A stretch of DNA of 58,457 nt from positions 14,496-72,952 of the forward strand of contig JAKURV010000009.1 of NCBI GenBank assembly GCA_022452035.1. The letters are read 5' to 3'. Under the pieces are notes generated by a model, which had not been told where the DNA came from, did no database searches, and was given only the letters and a program-made list of their open reading frames with translations. This DNA is from Acidimicrobiales bacterium. Its GTDB lineage: Bacteria; Actinomycetota; Acidimicrobiia; Acidimicrobiales; MedAcidi-G1. Positions 8,951 through 17,629 of this stretch are shown one piece after another; the first letter of the stretch is position 1; each line of letters opens with the position of its first letter. The translations under genes and the position numbers were made by a program.

Positions 8951-9447
8951 TCGACGGGCCGCGGTCCGACCCGTTCCTGAAGCAGGCCACCGACCGGGTG
9001 GCCGGGTCGGATCCGGGCGTCGACCTCGATCTCTTCCGCCTGTCGTTCGCCCTGACCCGGGCGGCCAACCGGTTTACCCGACACGTGGAGTCGGCGGTCC
9101 ACCGGCCGCGCAACCTGTCCACGGCGGGGTTCCGAATCCTGTTCACCGTCTGGGCCTGTGGTCCGCTGGCCGCCCACCGGATCGCCGTGCTGGCCGGCCT
9201 GTCCCGAGCCTCGGTGTCCAGCGTGGTCAACACGTTGGAACGCGACGGCCACGTGGTGCGCTCCAGAGAGCATGACGACCGCCGGCTGGTGACCGTGTCG
9301 CTGACCCCGACCGGCGAGGACGCGGTGCGCGATGCCTACGGGGGCCAACACGAGGTAGAACGCGACCTCTACGCAACCCTCGGGGCAGGAGACCGAGAGG
9401 TCCTGGCTCGCCTTCTGGAGTCCCTGCTCGACACCCCACTGGACTGA
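8947..9447 (+). CDS. MarR-family transcriptional regulator
   Basis: This 166-residue protein has a winged helix-turn-helix of MarR type: LSTAGFRILFTVWACGPLAAHRIAVLAGLS, then the recognition helix RASVSSVVNTLERDGHVV and the wing SREHDDRRLVTVSLTPTGE. MarR proteins are usually dimeric repressors released by small aromatic or acyl ligands. It is the last gene of the operon and is translationally coupled to livG, so it probably autoregulates the operon, possibly sensing the imported compound or its CoA ester. The operator would be expected in 490-712, where I could not identify one. Confidence 0.9.
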   Translation: MIDGPRSDPFLKQATDRVAGSDPGVDLDLFRLSFALTRAANRFTRHVESAVHRPRNLSTAGFRILFTVWACGPLAAHRIAVLAGLSRASVSSVVNTLERDGHVVRSREHDDRRLVTVSLTPTGEDAVRDAYGGQHEVERDLYATLGAGDREVLARLLESLLDTPLD

Positions 9448-9460
9448 CCGGTCCGGGTGA

Positions 9461-9476
9461 ACGGGACGGTTCCCGT
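9461..9476. terminator. Small hairpin between convergent genes
   Basis: ACGGGA (9461-9466) and TCCCGT (9471-9476) pair around a CGGT loop in the 40-base gap between the MarR gene and the convergent flavoprotein gene. The stem is only six pairs and has no T tract, so function as a bidirectional terminator is tentative. Confidence 0.4.
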
Positions 9477-9487
9477 GCCGGGATCGC

Positions 9488-11935
9488 CTAGAGACGGACC
9501 TGCAGGCTGTCCGGGTCATAGAACGGTCGGTAGGAGGCCGTCGCCGGAACCAGTACGCCGTTCACCGACACCTCGAAAGTCCCCTCGATGACGGCGGCCC
9601 TAGGGGTGTCCGGCTCGCAGCCCACATAGGCCATACCCAAGGCCCCGCCCACCGTGTGGCCGTACATGCCCGAGGTGATACGGCCCACCAGAGCGCCGTC
9701 CCGGAACACCGGCTCGTCGTGGTAGAGCAACGGTCCGGGGTCGTCGAGGCGGAACTGGACCAACCTCCGCGTTATCCCCGTCTCCTTCTGGGCTAACAGG
9801 GCTTCCCGACCGAGGAAACCACCGGGCTTGTCGAAGGCCACTCCCCATGAGAGGCCGGCCTCCAGTGGGGTGTCCTCCTCGGCGATGTCGTCGCCCCAGT
9901 GGCGGTAGGCCTTCTCCATCCGCAGGGAGTTCATGGCGTGGTAGCCGGCCGGGGTAAGGCCGGCCGAGGCGCCGGACTCCCAGAGGGCGTCGAAGGCGCC
10001 GACAGCGAACTCGGTAGGTACGTACAGCTCCCAGCCCAGTTCGCCCATGTAGGTCCGGCGTACGGCGATAGCCCGGGCGTAGGCCAGGTCGATCTCTTGC
10101 AGGGTGCCGAACGGGAAGGCCTTGTTAGACAGGTCAGCGTCGGTCAGCGGCGCCACTATGTCGCGGGCCCGGGGACCGAACACGCCCAGCACGGCGTAGC
10201 CGGAGGTTACGTCTGTGACCGTCATGCGGGCGTCGTCTGGGGTATTGCGGGCGATCCAGTCGGCGTCCTTGACCTGGGTGGTGTAGGCGGTGACCACCAG
10301 GAATCTTTCCTCGTCCAGGCGGTTGACGGTGAGGTCGGCTTCGATCCCGCCCCGATCGTTCAGCCACGTGGTGTACACCGACGTGCCCGGTTCGACGTCG
10401 ATGTCGGCCGACGAGATCCGGTCCAGCACGGCGCGAGCGTCGGGACCCTGGACGAGCAACTTGGCCAGCGAGGTCTGGTCGAACAGGGCCGCACCCTCCC
10501 GGCAGGCCCGGTGCTCGGCCGCCGAGTGCTCGAACCAGTTCTGGCGCCCGTAGGTGTACTCGTAGACCGGCTCCACGCCCTCAGGGGCGTACCAGTTCGG
10601 CCGTTCCCAGCCGCCGTTCTCACCGTGGCAGGCCCCAAGGTCCACAAGGCGGTCATGGACCGGGGAGCGGCGAACGCCACGGGCCGTCTCGACCTGGCGG
10701 AACGGCCAGTGCATGGCGTACAGCAGACCGAGGGCCTCAACCGACCGGTCGTGGAGGTACCGGCGGTTGGTTTGGAAGGGCTGCATGCGGCGGATGTCGA
10801 CGTCCCACAGGTCCATGGGGGGCCGTCCGTTGACGATCCACTCGGCGAGCACCTTGCCGGCTCCTCCGGCCGACTGCATGCCGATGGAGTTGAAGCCGGT
10901 GGCTACCCAGTGGTTCCGCAGCTCCGGGGTCTCGCCCAGTAGGTACCGGTCGTCGGGGGTGAATGACTCGGGACCGTTGAAAAACAGGCGGATGCCCACG
11001 TCGACCAGGGCCGGGATGCGCTTGCACGCCGCCTCCCACACCGGGGCCAGGTGCTCCCAGTCCTCGTCGAGCTGCATAAACGGCCGGTCGGTGGGGATGC
11101 CATCCATACCGAACGGCTTGGCCACCGGCTCGAAGGCGCCGACCATCAAGCGGCCAGCCTCCTCCTTGACATAAATACAGTTGTCGGTGTCGCGCAACAC
11201 CGGCAGGCCTGACGGCAGGTTCGGGATCGGTTCAGTGACCAGGTAGAAGTGCTCGCAGGCGTGCAGCGGGATGTTGACACCGATGTCGCGGCCCAGCTGG
11301 TGTGACCACATGCCGGCCGCCGTGACGACGTGTTCGGCGTCGATCGGGCCCTGGTCGGTGTCCACGCCGATAGCTCGGCCGTCGGCGGTGCGGATGCGCC
11401 CCACCGATACGCCCTCAAGGATCCGGACGCCCTTCTCCTTGGCCACGGCGGCCAAGGCCATGGTGGTGTCGACCGGCGAGGCTTGGCCATCGCCGGGCAG
11501 CCACACGCCACCGACGATCCCCTCGGGGTTGAGCAGCGGGTAGCGCCCGCAGAGGTCCTCGGCGGTTATCACGTCCACGTCCACGTCGAAGGCGTTAGCC
11601 ATGCCGGCGCCCCGGACGAGTTCCTCCATTCGTTCCGGGTTGTCGGCCACGCTGAGCGATCCGACCTTCCGGAAACCGGTGGGGTGACCCATCTCATGCT
11701 CAAGGGCGTCGTAAAGCTCAGCCGAGTAGGCGGCCAAACGGGTCATGTTGTGAGTGGCCCGGAGGCAGCCAACGAGGCCAGCCGCGTGCCAGGTGGTGCC
11801 GCTGGTCAGCGTGTTGCGCTCCAGCAGGACCACGTCGTCCCAGCCCAGTTCGGCAAGGTGGTAGGCCACGCTGGCGCCGACTATGCCACCACCGATGATG
11901 ACGACCTGGGCCCGATCGGGGACTTGCTTGGCCAT
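9488..11935 (-). CDS. Dimethylglycine/sarcosine dehydrogenase-like FAD protein with GcvT domain
   Basis: This 815-residue protein has the DMGDH/SARDH architecture. Residues about 9-370 form a DAO-type FAD domain (VIIGGGIVGASVAYHL at 12-27) with TSGTTWHAAGL containing H50, the position at which this family attaches FAD covalently. A middle FAO_M region follows, and residues about 430-815 form a folate-binding GcvT/aminomethyltransferase domain (RMEKAYRHWGDDI and LGREALLAQKE). These enzymes remove N-methyl groups oxidatively, passing formaldehyde to tetrahydrofolate. It is divergent from a taurine-type aminotransferase. Given the sulfonate genes beside it, N-methyltaurine is a possible substrate as well as dimethylglycine or sarcosine; that is inference. 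Confidence 0.85.
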   Translation of the reverse strand: MAKQVPDRAQVVIIGGGIVGASVAYHLAELGWDDVVLLERNTLTSGTTWHAAGLVGCLRATHNMTRLAAYSAELYDALEHEMGHPTGFRKVGSLSVADNPERMEELVRGAGMANAFDVDVDVITAEDLCGRYPLLNPEGIVGGVWLPGDGQASPVDTTMALAAVAKEKGVRILEGVSVGRIRTADGRAIGVDTDQGPIDAEHVVTAAGMWSHQLGRDIGVNIPLHACEHFYLVTEPIPNLPSGLPVLRDTDNCIYVKEEAGRLMVGAFEPVAKPFGMDGIPTDRPFMQLDEDWEHLAPVWEAACKRIPALVDVGIRLFFNGPESFTPDDRYLLGETPELRNHWVATGFNSIGMQSAGGAGKVLAEWIVNGRPPMDLWDVDIRRMQPFQTNRRYLHDRSVEALGLLYAMHWPFRQVETARGVRRSPVHDRLVDLGACHGENGGWERPNWYAPEGVEPVYEYTYGRQNWFEHSAAEHRACREGAALFDQTSLAKLLVQGPDARAVLDRISSADIDVEPGTSVYTTWLNDRGGIEADLTVNRLDEERFLVVTAYTTQVKDADWIARNTPDDARMTVTDVTSGYAVLGVFGPRARDIVAPLTDADLSNKAFPFGTLQEIDLAYARAIAVRRTYMGELGWELYVPTEFAVGAFDALWESGASAGLTPAGYHAMNSLRMEKAYRHWGDDIAEEDTPLEAGLSWGVAFDKPGGFLGREALLAQKETGITRRLVQFRLDDPGPLLYHDEPVFRDGALVGRITSGMYGHTVGGALGMAYVGCEPDTPRAAVIEGTFEVSVNGVLVPATASYRPFYDPDSLQVRL

Positions 11936-12087
11936 AGACGGCGACTCTTTCGTATTGTCGACGGTGGTTCCGACGGGACCTTGCCGTTAGATCGAATCGC
12001 TAATAGGTTACGAACTCTAACTCCGGCGAGGCCGACGGTCGACATCAAGTTCGCAGGAGTGTACGACCCGAAACCCCGGGAGATCCC
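11936..12087. promoter_or_regulatory. Divergent promoter region between flavoprotein and aminotransferase genes
   Basis: This 152-base spacer separates two divergent genes. Its centre (about 11985-12035) is richer in A and T than the surroundings, with TTAG/CTAA half-sites around 11988-12004, as expected for promoters. A GGGAGA at 12078-12083 is the likely ribosome binding site for the aminotransferase. No firm -35/-10 pair was identified. Confidence 0.4.
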
Positions 12088-13458
12088 ATGAGCACCCATC
12101 GGGAACTGGCCAGGAAGCACCTCGTACCCCACTTCACCCCGAAGGCGGCATGGCACAGCGACAGCCTGCCCGTCATCGAACGCGGTGAGGGCTGCTACCT
12201 CTACGACGTCGACGGCAACGAGTACCTGGACGGCTTAGCCGGCCTGTTCTGCGTCAACATCGGCCACGGGCGCCCAGACCTATCGGCTGCCGCAGCCAAG
12301 CAGATGGACAAGCTGGCCTACTCCACCAACTGGGGCTTCGCGCACCCGCCATCCATCGAAGCGGCGACCATGATCGCCGGCTTCGCTCCCGGGGATCTGA
12401 GCGAGACCTTTTTCGTGAGCTCAGGGTCCGAGGCCGTGGAGTCAGCCATCAAATTCGCCCGTAATTACCATCTGGCCCGGGGAGACGAGGACCGGTACAA
12501 GGTCATCTCCCGCAACTGGGCCTATCACGGCACCACCCTGGGGGCGCTCTCGGTGACCGGCATTCCCAAGTTTCGGGATCCCTACCTGCCGATGCTGTCG
12601 GACGGCACCCGCCACGTGCCCAATACCCGGCAGTGCACCTCACCGGCCGGCACCCCGGTCGCCGAGTTGTCCTGTGTGCAGGCCATCGAAGAGACCATCC
12701 TGGCCGAGGGCCCAGAGACGGTTTCGATGGTTATCGCCGAGCCGATCCAGAACGGTGGTGGCGCCCTGGTCCCGCCCGACGGGTACTGGCAGGAACTCCG
12801 CCGCATCTGCGACCGTTACGGCGTGCTGCTGGTGGCCGACGAGGTCATCTGCTCGTTCGGCCGGTTCGGTCACTGGTTCGCCAGCGAGCGCAACGGTGTG
12901 GTGCCCGACATGATTACCTTCGCCAAAGGCGTCACGTCGGCCTACCAGCCCTTGGGTGGCGTGGTCATCCGGGGCCCGCTGGTCGACGAGGTCTTCGACT
13001 CCTCCATTGGCTCGTATGTGCACGGTTCCACCTTCGGGGGCCATCCGGTGGCCACCGCAGTGGCTGTTGCCAACATGACCGCTATGCGCGACGAGGGAGT
13101 GATGCAGCACGTTCTGGACACCGAGGGCTACTTCACAGACCAGCTCCAGGCCATGGGCGAAGCCCATGCCTGCGTCCGGGAGGTCCGGGGTACCGGCTTC
13201 TTCTACGCCGTCGACCTGTGCGCCGACTCGGGCTCCGACCGGGACCTCAGCACGACCCAGGAGGCCGGTCTACGGGGTGGCACCCTGGGTGGCATGGTCC
13301 GCGAGGAGCGCATGACGGTGCGTCCCGACGACCGTGGTTATACCGGCCTGACCATCTCACCGCCCCTGGTCGCCGACCGGACGGTGATCGACGACCTGGT
13401 GGCCCGGGTCGACCGGGTGGCCGACCGGATCGACGCCTGGCTGGCCGGGAACGACTGA
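12088..13458 (+). CDS. Class III aminotransferase, taurine-pyruvate aminotransferase-like
   Basis: This 456-residue PLP enzyme belongs to class III (omega-amino acid) aminotransferases. Visible motifs are YLDGLAGLFCVNIGHGR, FFVSSGSEAVESAIKFAR, WAYHGTTLGALSVTG, the PLP-binding aspartate D251 in LLVADEVICSFGR, and the Schiff-base lysine K280 in TFAKGVTSAYQPLGG. The family moves an omega-amino group to pyruvate or another oxo acid. The taurine-pyruvate call (Tpa, giving sulfoacetaldehyde and alanine) rests mainly on context: TauBC-like transport genes and phosphate acetyltransferase follow directly. Beta-alanine or another omega-amine is the alternative. The protein has no signal peptide and is cytoplasmic. 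Confidence 0.8.
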   Translation: MSTHRELARKHLVPHFTPKAAWHSDSLPVIERGEGCYLYDVDGNEYLDGLAGLFCVNIGHGRPDLSAAAAKQMDKLAYSTNWGFAHPPSIEAATMIAGFAPGDLSETFFVSSGSEAVESAIKFARNYHLARGDEDRYKVISRNWAYHGTTLGALSVTGIPKFRDPYLPMLSDGTRHVPNTRQCTSPAGTPVAELSCVQAIEETILAEGPETVSMVIAEPIQNGGGALVPPDGYWQELRRICDRYGVLLVADEVICSFGRFGHWFASERNGVVPDMITFAKGVTSAYQPLGGVVIRGPLVDEVFDSSIGSYVHGSTFGGHPVATAVAVANMTAMRDEGVMQHVLDTEGYFTDQLQAMGEAHACVREVRGTGFFYAVDLCADSGSDRDLSTTQEAGLRGGTLGGMVREERMTVRPDDRGYTGLTISPPLVADRTVIDDLVARVDRVADRIDAWLAGND

Positions 13459-13542
13459 CCGGACTTCGGGCAACCGGCCGACCGGCCTGCCCTACGATCT
13501 GCGAGGCTCCGCCCAGCGCGGTGGGGCAAGGGGAGTGACCAG

Positions 13543-14349
13543 ATGAAGGATCTCTCGGTCGATGGGCTGGGCATGGTCTACGAGCTGCCGAAGGGCGGTT
13601 CGGTCGAGGCCCTGCACAACGTCTCTTTCGACCTCAAGGCAGGACGGCTCCTGACGCTGCTCGGGCCCTCGGGGTGCGGGAAGACCACGCTGCTCAACAT
13701 CATCGCCGGCTTTCTGGCGCCGACCTCCGGCTTGGTCACCCTAGGAGGGGACCCCATCACCGGTCCCGGACAGGAACGGGGCATGGTGTTCCAGCAGGGC
13801 GCCCTGTTCGAGTGGCAGACGGTCTCCCAGAACGTGGCCTTCGGACCCCGGATGAACCGGAAGAAGCGCTCGGAGACCGAGACCCTGGTCCGTGACCTGC
13901 TTTCCACCGTCGGGCTCCAGGGCTTTGGCGACAAGGCGGTTTATGAGCTGTCGGGCGGGATGCAGCAGCGCGTCGCCCTAGCCCGCTGCCTTGCCAACGA
14001 CCCTGAGGTCATCCTCATGGACGAGCCACTCGGTGCCCTTGACGCCCTCACTCGGGAGAAGATGCAGGGGCTCATCCTCAAACTCTGGCAGGAGACCGGC
14101 AAGACGATCATTCTGGTCACTCACAGTGTGGAAGAGGCCCTCTACCTGGGGGACCGCCTGTTCGTGATGGCCCCCCGGCCGGGTCGGATCGAGCGGGAGT
14201 ACGAACTGCCCTTCGCCAAGGAGGGCCTGGACGTAGACCCACGCGAGATGAAGGCCTCTCCCGAGTTCATCGCCAAGCGGGAGGAACTGCTGTCCCTCAT
14301 CTGGGAGATGGAGGAGCAGATCATGGGCCACGAGGGGGCGGTGTCATGA
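13543..14349 (+). CDS. TauB/SsuB-type ABC transporter ATP-binding protein
   Basis: This 268-residue ATPase is of the nitrate/sulfonate/taurine (NMT) group. It shows Walker [18 protein letters not shown], a Q-loop [15 protein letters not shown], the signature [16 protein letters not shown], Walker [18 protein letters not shown] and an H-loop [18 protein letters not shown]. It ends in a longer tail than many homologues. A GGGAGTG motif precedes the ATG and the stop overlaps the permease start (ATGA at 14346-14349). No binding-protein gene accompanies this pair; the only TauA-like domain in the window is in the fused lipoprotein at 4891. Confidence 0.88.
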   Translation: MKDLSVDGLGMVYELPKGGSVEALHNVSFDLKAGRLLTLLGPSGCGKTTLLNIIAGFLAPTSGLVTLGGDPITGPGQERGMVFQQGALFEWQTVSQNVAFGPRMNRKKRSETETLVRDLLSTVGLQGFGDKAVYELSGGMQQRVALARCLANDPEVILMDEPLGALDALTREKMQGLILKLWQETGKTIILVTHSVEEALYLGDRLFVMAPRPGRIEREYELPFAKEGLDVDPREMKASPEFIAKREELLSLIWEMEEQIMGHEGAVS

Positions 14350-15203
14350 CCGCCTTGGCCCGCTTCCGACCTGCTGGCCGCAACAGGAGTGCCGGTGCCC
14401 GCAAGACGGTGACCTTCGGGGACGCCTCGGAGGTCAAAGGCTCGCCATCGTGGAGCATCGCATCGTTGATCTTCCTGTTCCTGGTCTGGTGGTGGATCAA
14501 GCGGGGACCGGACCCCATGGTCAACGACCGCACCTTCCCGTCGCTCCGACAGAGTTGGGATGCCTTCTTCGAGCTCGTGGACATCGGCTACCGGCGGGTC
14601 GGGTTGTGGGACCACACCTGGGCCAGCCTGTGGCGGGTGCTCAAGGGCCTCATCTACGGAGTGGTGGTGGGTGTGCCCGTGGGCTTCGCCATGGGACTTT
14701 CCAACCGGCTCCGGGGCATCTTCGACCCCATCGTGGAACTCCTCCGCCCCGTGCCCCCCCTGGCTCTTCTACCGCTGTTCATCGTGTGGTTCGGCATCGG
14801 CGAGGGCTCGAAGGTCAACCTCCTGTTCTTCGCCGCGGTGTGGATCATGATCATCGCGGCGAGGGCCGGCGTGCTGGGCGTACAGGGCTCCAAGGTCCAC
14901 GCTGCCTACTCGTTGGGGGCCAACAGGTGGCAGATCCTGCGCTACGTGATCCTCCCCAACGCCCTACCCGACATCTTCACTGGGATGCGGGTGGCCCTCG
15001 GCGTGTGCTGGGGGACCCTGGTGGCCGCAGAACTCACCGGAACTACCACCGGCCTGGGAGCCATGATCTTTGCCGCCTCGAAGTTCTTCCGGATGGACAT
15101 CGTTGTGGTGTCGATCATCATCATCGGGGTCATCGGCGTGACCATGGACCTCATCATGCGGCTTCTGGAACGACGTCTCATCCCCTGGCGAGGCAAGGGC
15201 TGA
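14346..15203 (+). CDS. TauC/SsuC-type ABC transporter permease
   Basis: This 285-residue inner-membrane permease has the BPD_transp_1 fold of the nitrate/sulfonate/taurine family. After a cytoplasmic N-terminal extension of about 35 residues come five to six hydrophobic segments. The family-typical stretches are [48 protein letters not shown] and the EAA loop around [34 protein letters not shown]. It is coupled translationally to the ATPase before it and followed within 12 bases by the phosphate acetyltransferase gene. Confidence 0.88.
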   Translation: MTALARFRPAGRNRSAGARKTVTFGDASEVKGSPSWSIASLIFLFLVWWWIKRGPDPMVNDRTFPSLRQSWDAFFELVDIGYRRVGLWDHTWASLWRVLKGLIYGVVVGVPVGFAMGLSNRLRGIFDPIVELLRPVPPLALLPLFIVWFGIGEGSKVNLLFFAAVWIMIIAARAGVLGVQGSKVHAAYSLGANRWQILRYVILPNALPDIFTGMRVALGVCWGTLVAAELTGTTTGLGAMIFAASKFFRMDIVVVSIIIIGVIGVTMDLIMRLLERRLIPWRGKG

Positions 15204-15214
15204 CGCCCTCCCGG

Positions 15215-16114
15215 ATGATCCGTCCCACCCCGATCGTTGCCGGCTGGTACGCCCAGGCGGTCGCCGATCCGGCTCGGGTGGTCCTGGCCGATGCCGGAGA
15301 TCCGCGGGCCGACGAGGCGACGGCCCGCCTGGTCAACGAGGGCCTAGCCGTGCCAGTTCCCCCGACAGTGGACCCCGCCGACGCCCGTCAGGACGAGGCC
15401 ATAGCCCGGGCTATCGAGGCGGGCCTGGATCCCGACGACCCGGTGGTGGCGGCCGCCGTGCTGGTCCGGTCCGGGGTAGCCGACGCCGCGGTGGCCGGGG
15501 CGACTCGGCCCACGGCCGACGTGGTCCGTGCCGGCCTGCGGGTGATCGGGATGGCAACGGACGCCGACGTGGTGTCCAGTTGCTTCCTCCTGGTCCTGCC
15601 CGACGGCCGTCCGTTGGCCTACGGAGACTGCGGCGTAGTGCCCGACCCGGATGCAGCCCAACTGGCCTCTATCGCATCGGCCACTGCCGCAACGTTCACC
15701 GCGCTGGTTAACGAAGAACCACGGGTGGCCCTGTTGTCGTTTTCAACCCGGGGGAGTGCCGAACACCCGAGGATCGACAAGGTCCGGGAGGCTACGGCAC
15801 TGGTCGCCGACCGGTGGCCCGGCCTGGCCGTAGACGGTGAGCTCCAGTTCGACGCAGCATGGGTGCCTGAGGTGGCAGCGGCCAAGGCTCCGGGGTCGCC
15901 GGTAGCCGGATCGGCCAACGTGTTCGTGTTCCCCGACCTGGACAGCGGCAACATTGCCTACAAGGTCACTGAGAGGTTGGGCGGAGCCCGGGCCTTCGGG
16001 CCACTGCTCCAGGGCCTCGACGGGGTCATTCACGACCTGTCACGAGGCTGTTCGGCCGACGACGTCGTAGACGTAGCGGTGATCGCCGGGTTGCAGGCCC
16101 GCGCCACGGCCTGA
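15215..16114 (+). CDS. pta: Phosphate acetyltransferase (PTA_PTB family)
   Basis: This 299-residue protein matches the catalytic domain of phosphotransacetylase, which interconverts acetyl phosphate and acetyl-CoA. Recognisable blocks are [96 protein letters not shown] and the C-terminal [19 protein letters not shown]. There is no DRTGG or long N-terminal regulatory extension; the start is slightly short compared with bacterial Pta. In taurine dissimilation Pta follows Xsc, converting the acetyl phosphate it releases. Its place after Tpa- and TauBC-like genes supports that role, but Xsc itself is absent here. Confidence 0.9.
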   Translation: MIRPTPIVAGWYAQAVADPARVVLADAGDPRADEATARLVNEGLAVPVPPTVDPADARQDEAIARAIEAGLDPDDPVVAAAVLVRSGVADAAVAGATRPTADVVRAGLRVIGMATDADVVSSCFLLVLPDGRPLAYGDCGVVPDPDAAQLASIASATAATFTALVNEEPRVALLSFSTRGSAEHPRIDKVREATALVADRWPGLAVDGELQFDAAWVPEVAAAKAPGSPVAGSANVFVFPDLDSGNIAYKVTERLGGARAFGPLLQGLDGVIHDLSRGCSADDVVDVAVIAGLQARATA

Positions 16115-16127
16115 CCGACGCCACCCC

Positions 16128-16925
16128 ATGCCGGCTACCGCCGTCCTCCTGGTCCTCGTCTCGACCGTCCTCCACGCGGGCTGGAACACCCGCCTCCACC
16201 GGTCGGCCGACCCGGAGACGACCGTGGCCCTGTCCTATCTCCTGGTGGGCATCGTCCTGCTTCCGGCAGTCTGGTTCGATCCACCATCCGAGGTTCCGGG
16301 CTGGGTGGTGGCCTCCGCGGCGGCCCAAGGGGGGTACATGGCCCTGCTGGGGACCGCCTACCGAACGGGCAGCCTGAGTGTCGCCTACCCAATTTCCCGG
16401 GGTACCGCCCCCCTGCTGGTCGGCCTCGGCGGGTGGCTGCTGCTGGACGAGACGCCAACAGCGGCCACGGCCGCCGGGCTGGTGGTATTGGTGGGAGGGC
16501 TCCTGGTCCTGGCCGGGTTGGGCAACCAGCTCCAGGAGAGACGTGCCGTGGTGCTGGCCGCGATCACCGGCCTGTGCACGGTGGCCTACTCGCTCATTGA
16601 CGCCCGGTCAGTGGACCTGACGGGATCACTGGGCTACCTGTCGATGGTCATGATCCTCAGTTCAGGAGCCGTGCTCCTGGGGCGACGGCCGGGGTGGGCC
16701 CGGATGCGGTCCATGCTGGGCGATTCGGCGGTCGTAGGCGCCGGCCAGGGAGGGGCGTATGCCCTCGTCCTGTTGGCCTTTCAGCAGGCCCAGGCCGGGC
16801 AGGTGACCGGGCTACGCCAGGTCTCCGTGGTGCTCGGAGTGTTGCTGGCCCGGGAGGCCCTCGGCCCCCGGGCGCTCTGGGGTTCTTTGCTGGTGACCGC
16901 CGGAGCCGTCCTAGTCATCTGGTAG
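16128..16925 (+). CDS. EamA/DMT-family permease
   Basis: This 265-residue integral membrane protein has about nine to ten hydrophobic segments and two EamA-like halves. The first ends in YPISRGTAPLLVGLGGWLLLDETPT and the second in GLRQVSVVLGVLLAREALGP, the usual positions of EamA signatures. Drug/metabolite transporters of this type generally export amino acids or small metabolites. It starts 14 bases after pta and probably belongs to the same operon, so an exporter of a sulfonate-pathway product (alanine or an overflow metabolite) is possible. The substrate cannot be told from sequence. Confidence 0.75.
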   Translation: MPATAVLLVLVSTVLHAGWNTRLHRSADPETTVALSYLLVGIVLLPAVWFDPPSEVPGWVVASAAAQGGYMALLGTAYRTGSLSVAYPISRGTAPLLVGLGGWLLLDETPTAATAAGLVVLVGGLLVLAGLGNQLQERRAVVLAAITGLCTVAYSLIDARSVDLTGSLGYLSMVMILSSGAVLLGRRPGWARMRSMLGDSAVVGAGQGGAYALVLLAFQQAQAGQVTGLRQVSVVLGVLLAREALGPRALWGSLLVTAGAVLVIW

Positions 16926-17013
16926 GCGACTTAATGGTCGAGTCAGGGTTGGCTCACGAAAACAGAACCGCTCCTAACTGGAAGGTAAGAGCATCTAACA
17001 GTAGGATCAGGGG

Positions 17014-17589
17014 GTGAGCCGAGGGACCCTGGACACGCAGCAGGTGGTGGAGAGCGCGGCGGCTCTGGCCGACGCCGAGGGGCTGGACGCCGTGACCCTC
17101 ACCCGGGTGGCCGAGCACCTGGGCGTGCGCCAGCCGGCCCTGTACCGCCACGTCGACAACTTCGACGCTCTGATCCGAGCTCTCGGCCTCCGGGGTCGCG
17201 GAATCCTTGCCGACCGCCTGGGGGCGGCTGCCGTGGGAATGGCCGGGGACGATGCCGTGCGGGCCATGGGCGCGGCGTGGCGGTCCATGGTGGCCGACCA
17301 TCCAGGCCTCTACGCGGCGACCGACCGCTATCCGTGCGCCACAGACCCGGAACTGGAGGAAGCGGTGGAGCGGGTGGTCGAGGTGCTGGGTCAGGCCCTA
17401 ACCGCCTACGGGTTGAGCGACGTCGACCGCGTCCACGCCGCCCGTTCCATGCGGAGCGTGTTCCACGGCTTCGCCCACCTCGAGTCGGGTGACGGGCACC
17501 CCTACGCCCTCGACCTGGACGACAGCTTCAACCACCTGGTCGACCTGCTGTGTGCCGGCATCCGGCAGATGGCGACCGTGCCCGTCTGA
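17014..17589 (+). CDS. TetR-family regulator with WHG-type C-terminal domain
   Basis: This 191-residue regulator starts at GTG 17014. The N-terminal helix-turn-helix reads VVESAAALADAEGLDAVTLTRVAEHLGVRQPALYRHVDNFDAL. The C-terminal ligand/dimer domain contains the FHGFAHLESGDG region typical of the WHG (TetR_C_33) subgroup. It stands 40 bases before the iron-sulfur/NrfD gene in the same direction, so it probably controls that respiratory operon and perhaps itself. The 88 bases upstream contain repeated CTAAC elements (about 16976 and 16997) that could be part of a promoter or operator, but no clean inverted repeat. Confidence 0.88.
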   Translation: MSRGTLDTQQVVESAAALADAEGLDAVTLTRVAEHLGVRQPALYRHVDNFDALIRALGLRGRGILADRLGAAAVGMAGDDAVRAMGAAWRSMVADHPGLYAATDRYPCATDPELEEAVERVVEVLGQALTAYGLSDVDRVHAARSMRSVFHGFAHLESGDGHPYALDLDDSFNHLVDLLCAGIRQMATVPV

Positions 17590-17629
17590 TCCGACCGCAC
17601 GTTCCGACGACTCGACGAGTGCTTTTGCC

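Noticed and set aside
12633-13538. 301-codon plus-strand frame inside the aminotransferase gene
   Set aside because: It is out of frame with a well-conserved PLP enzyme and is rich in Arg/Gly/Pro, the usual signature of a shadow frame in high-GC DNA.
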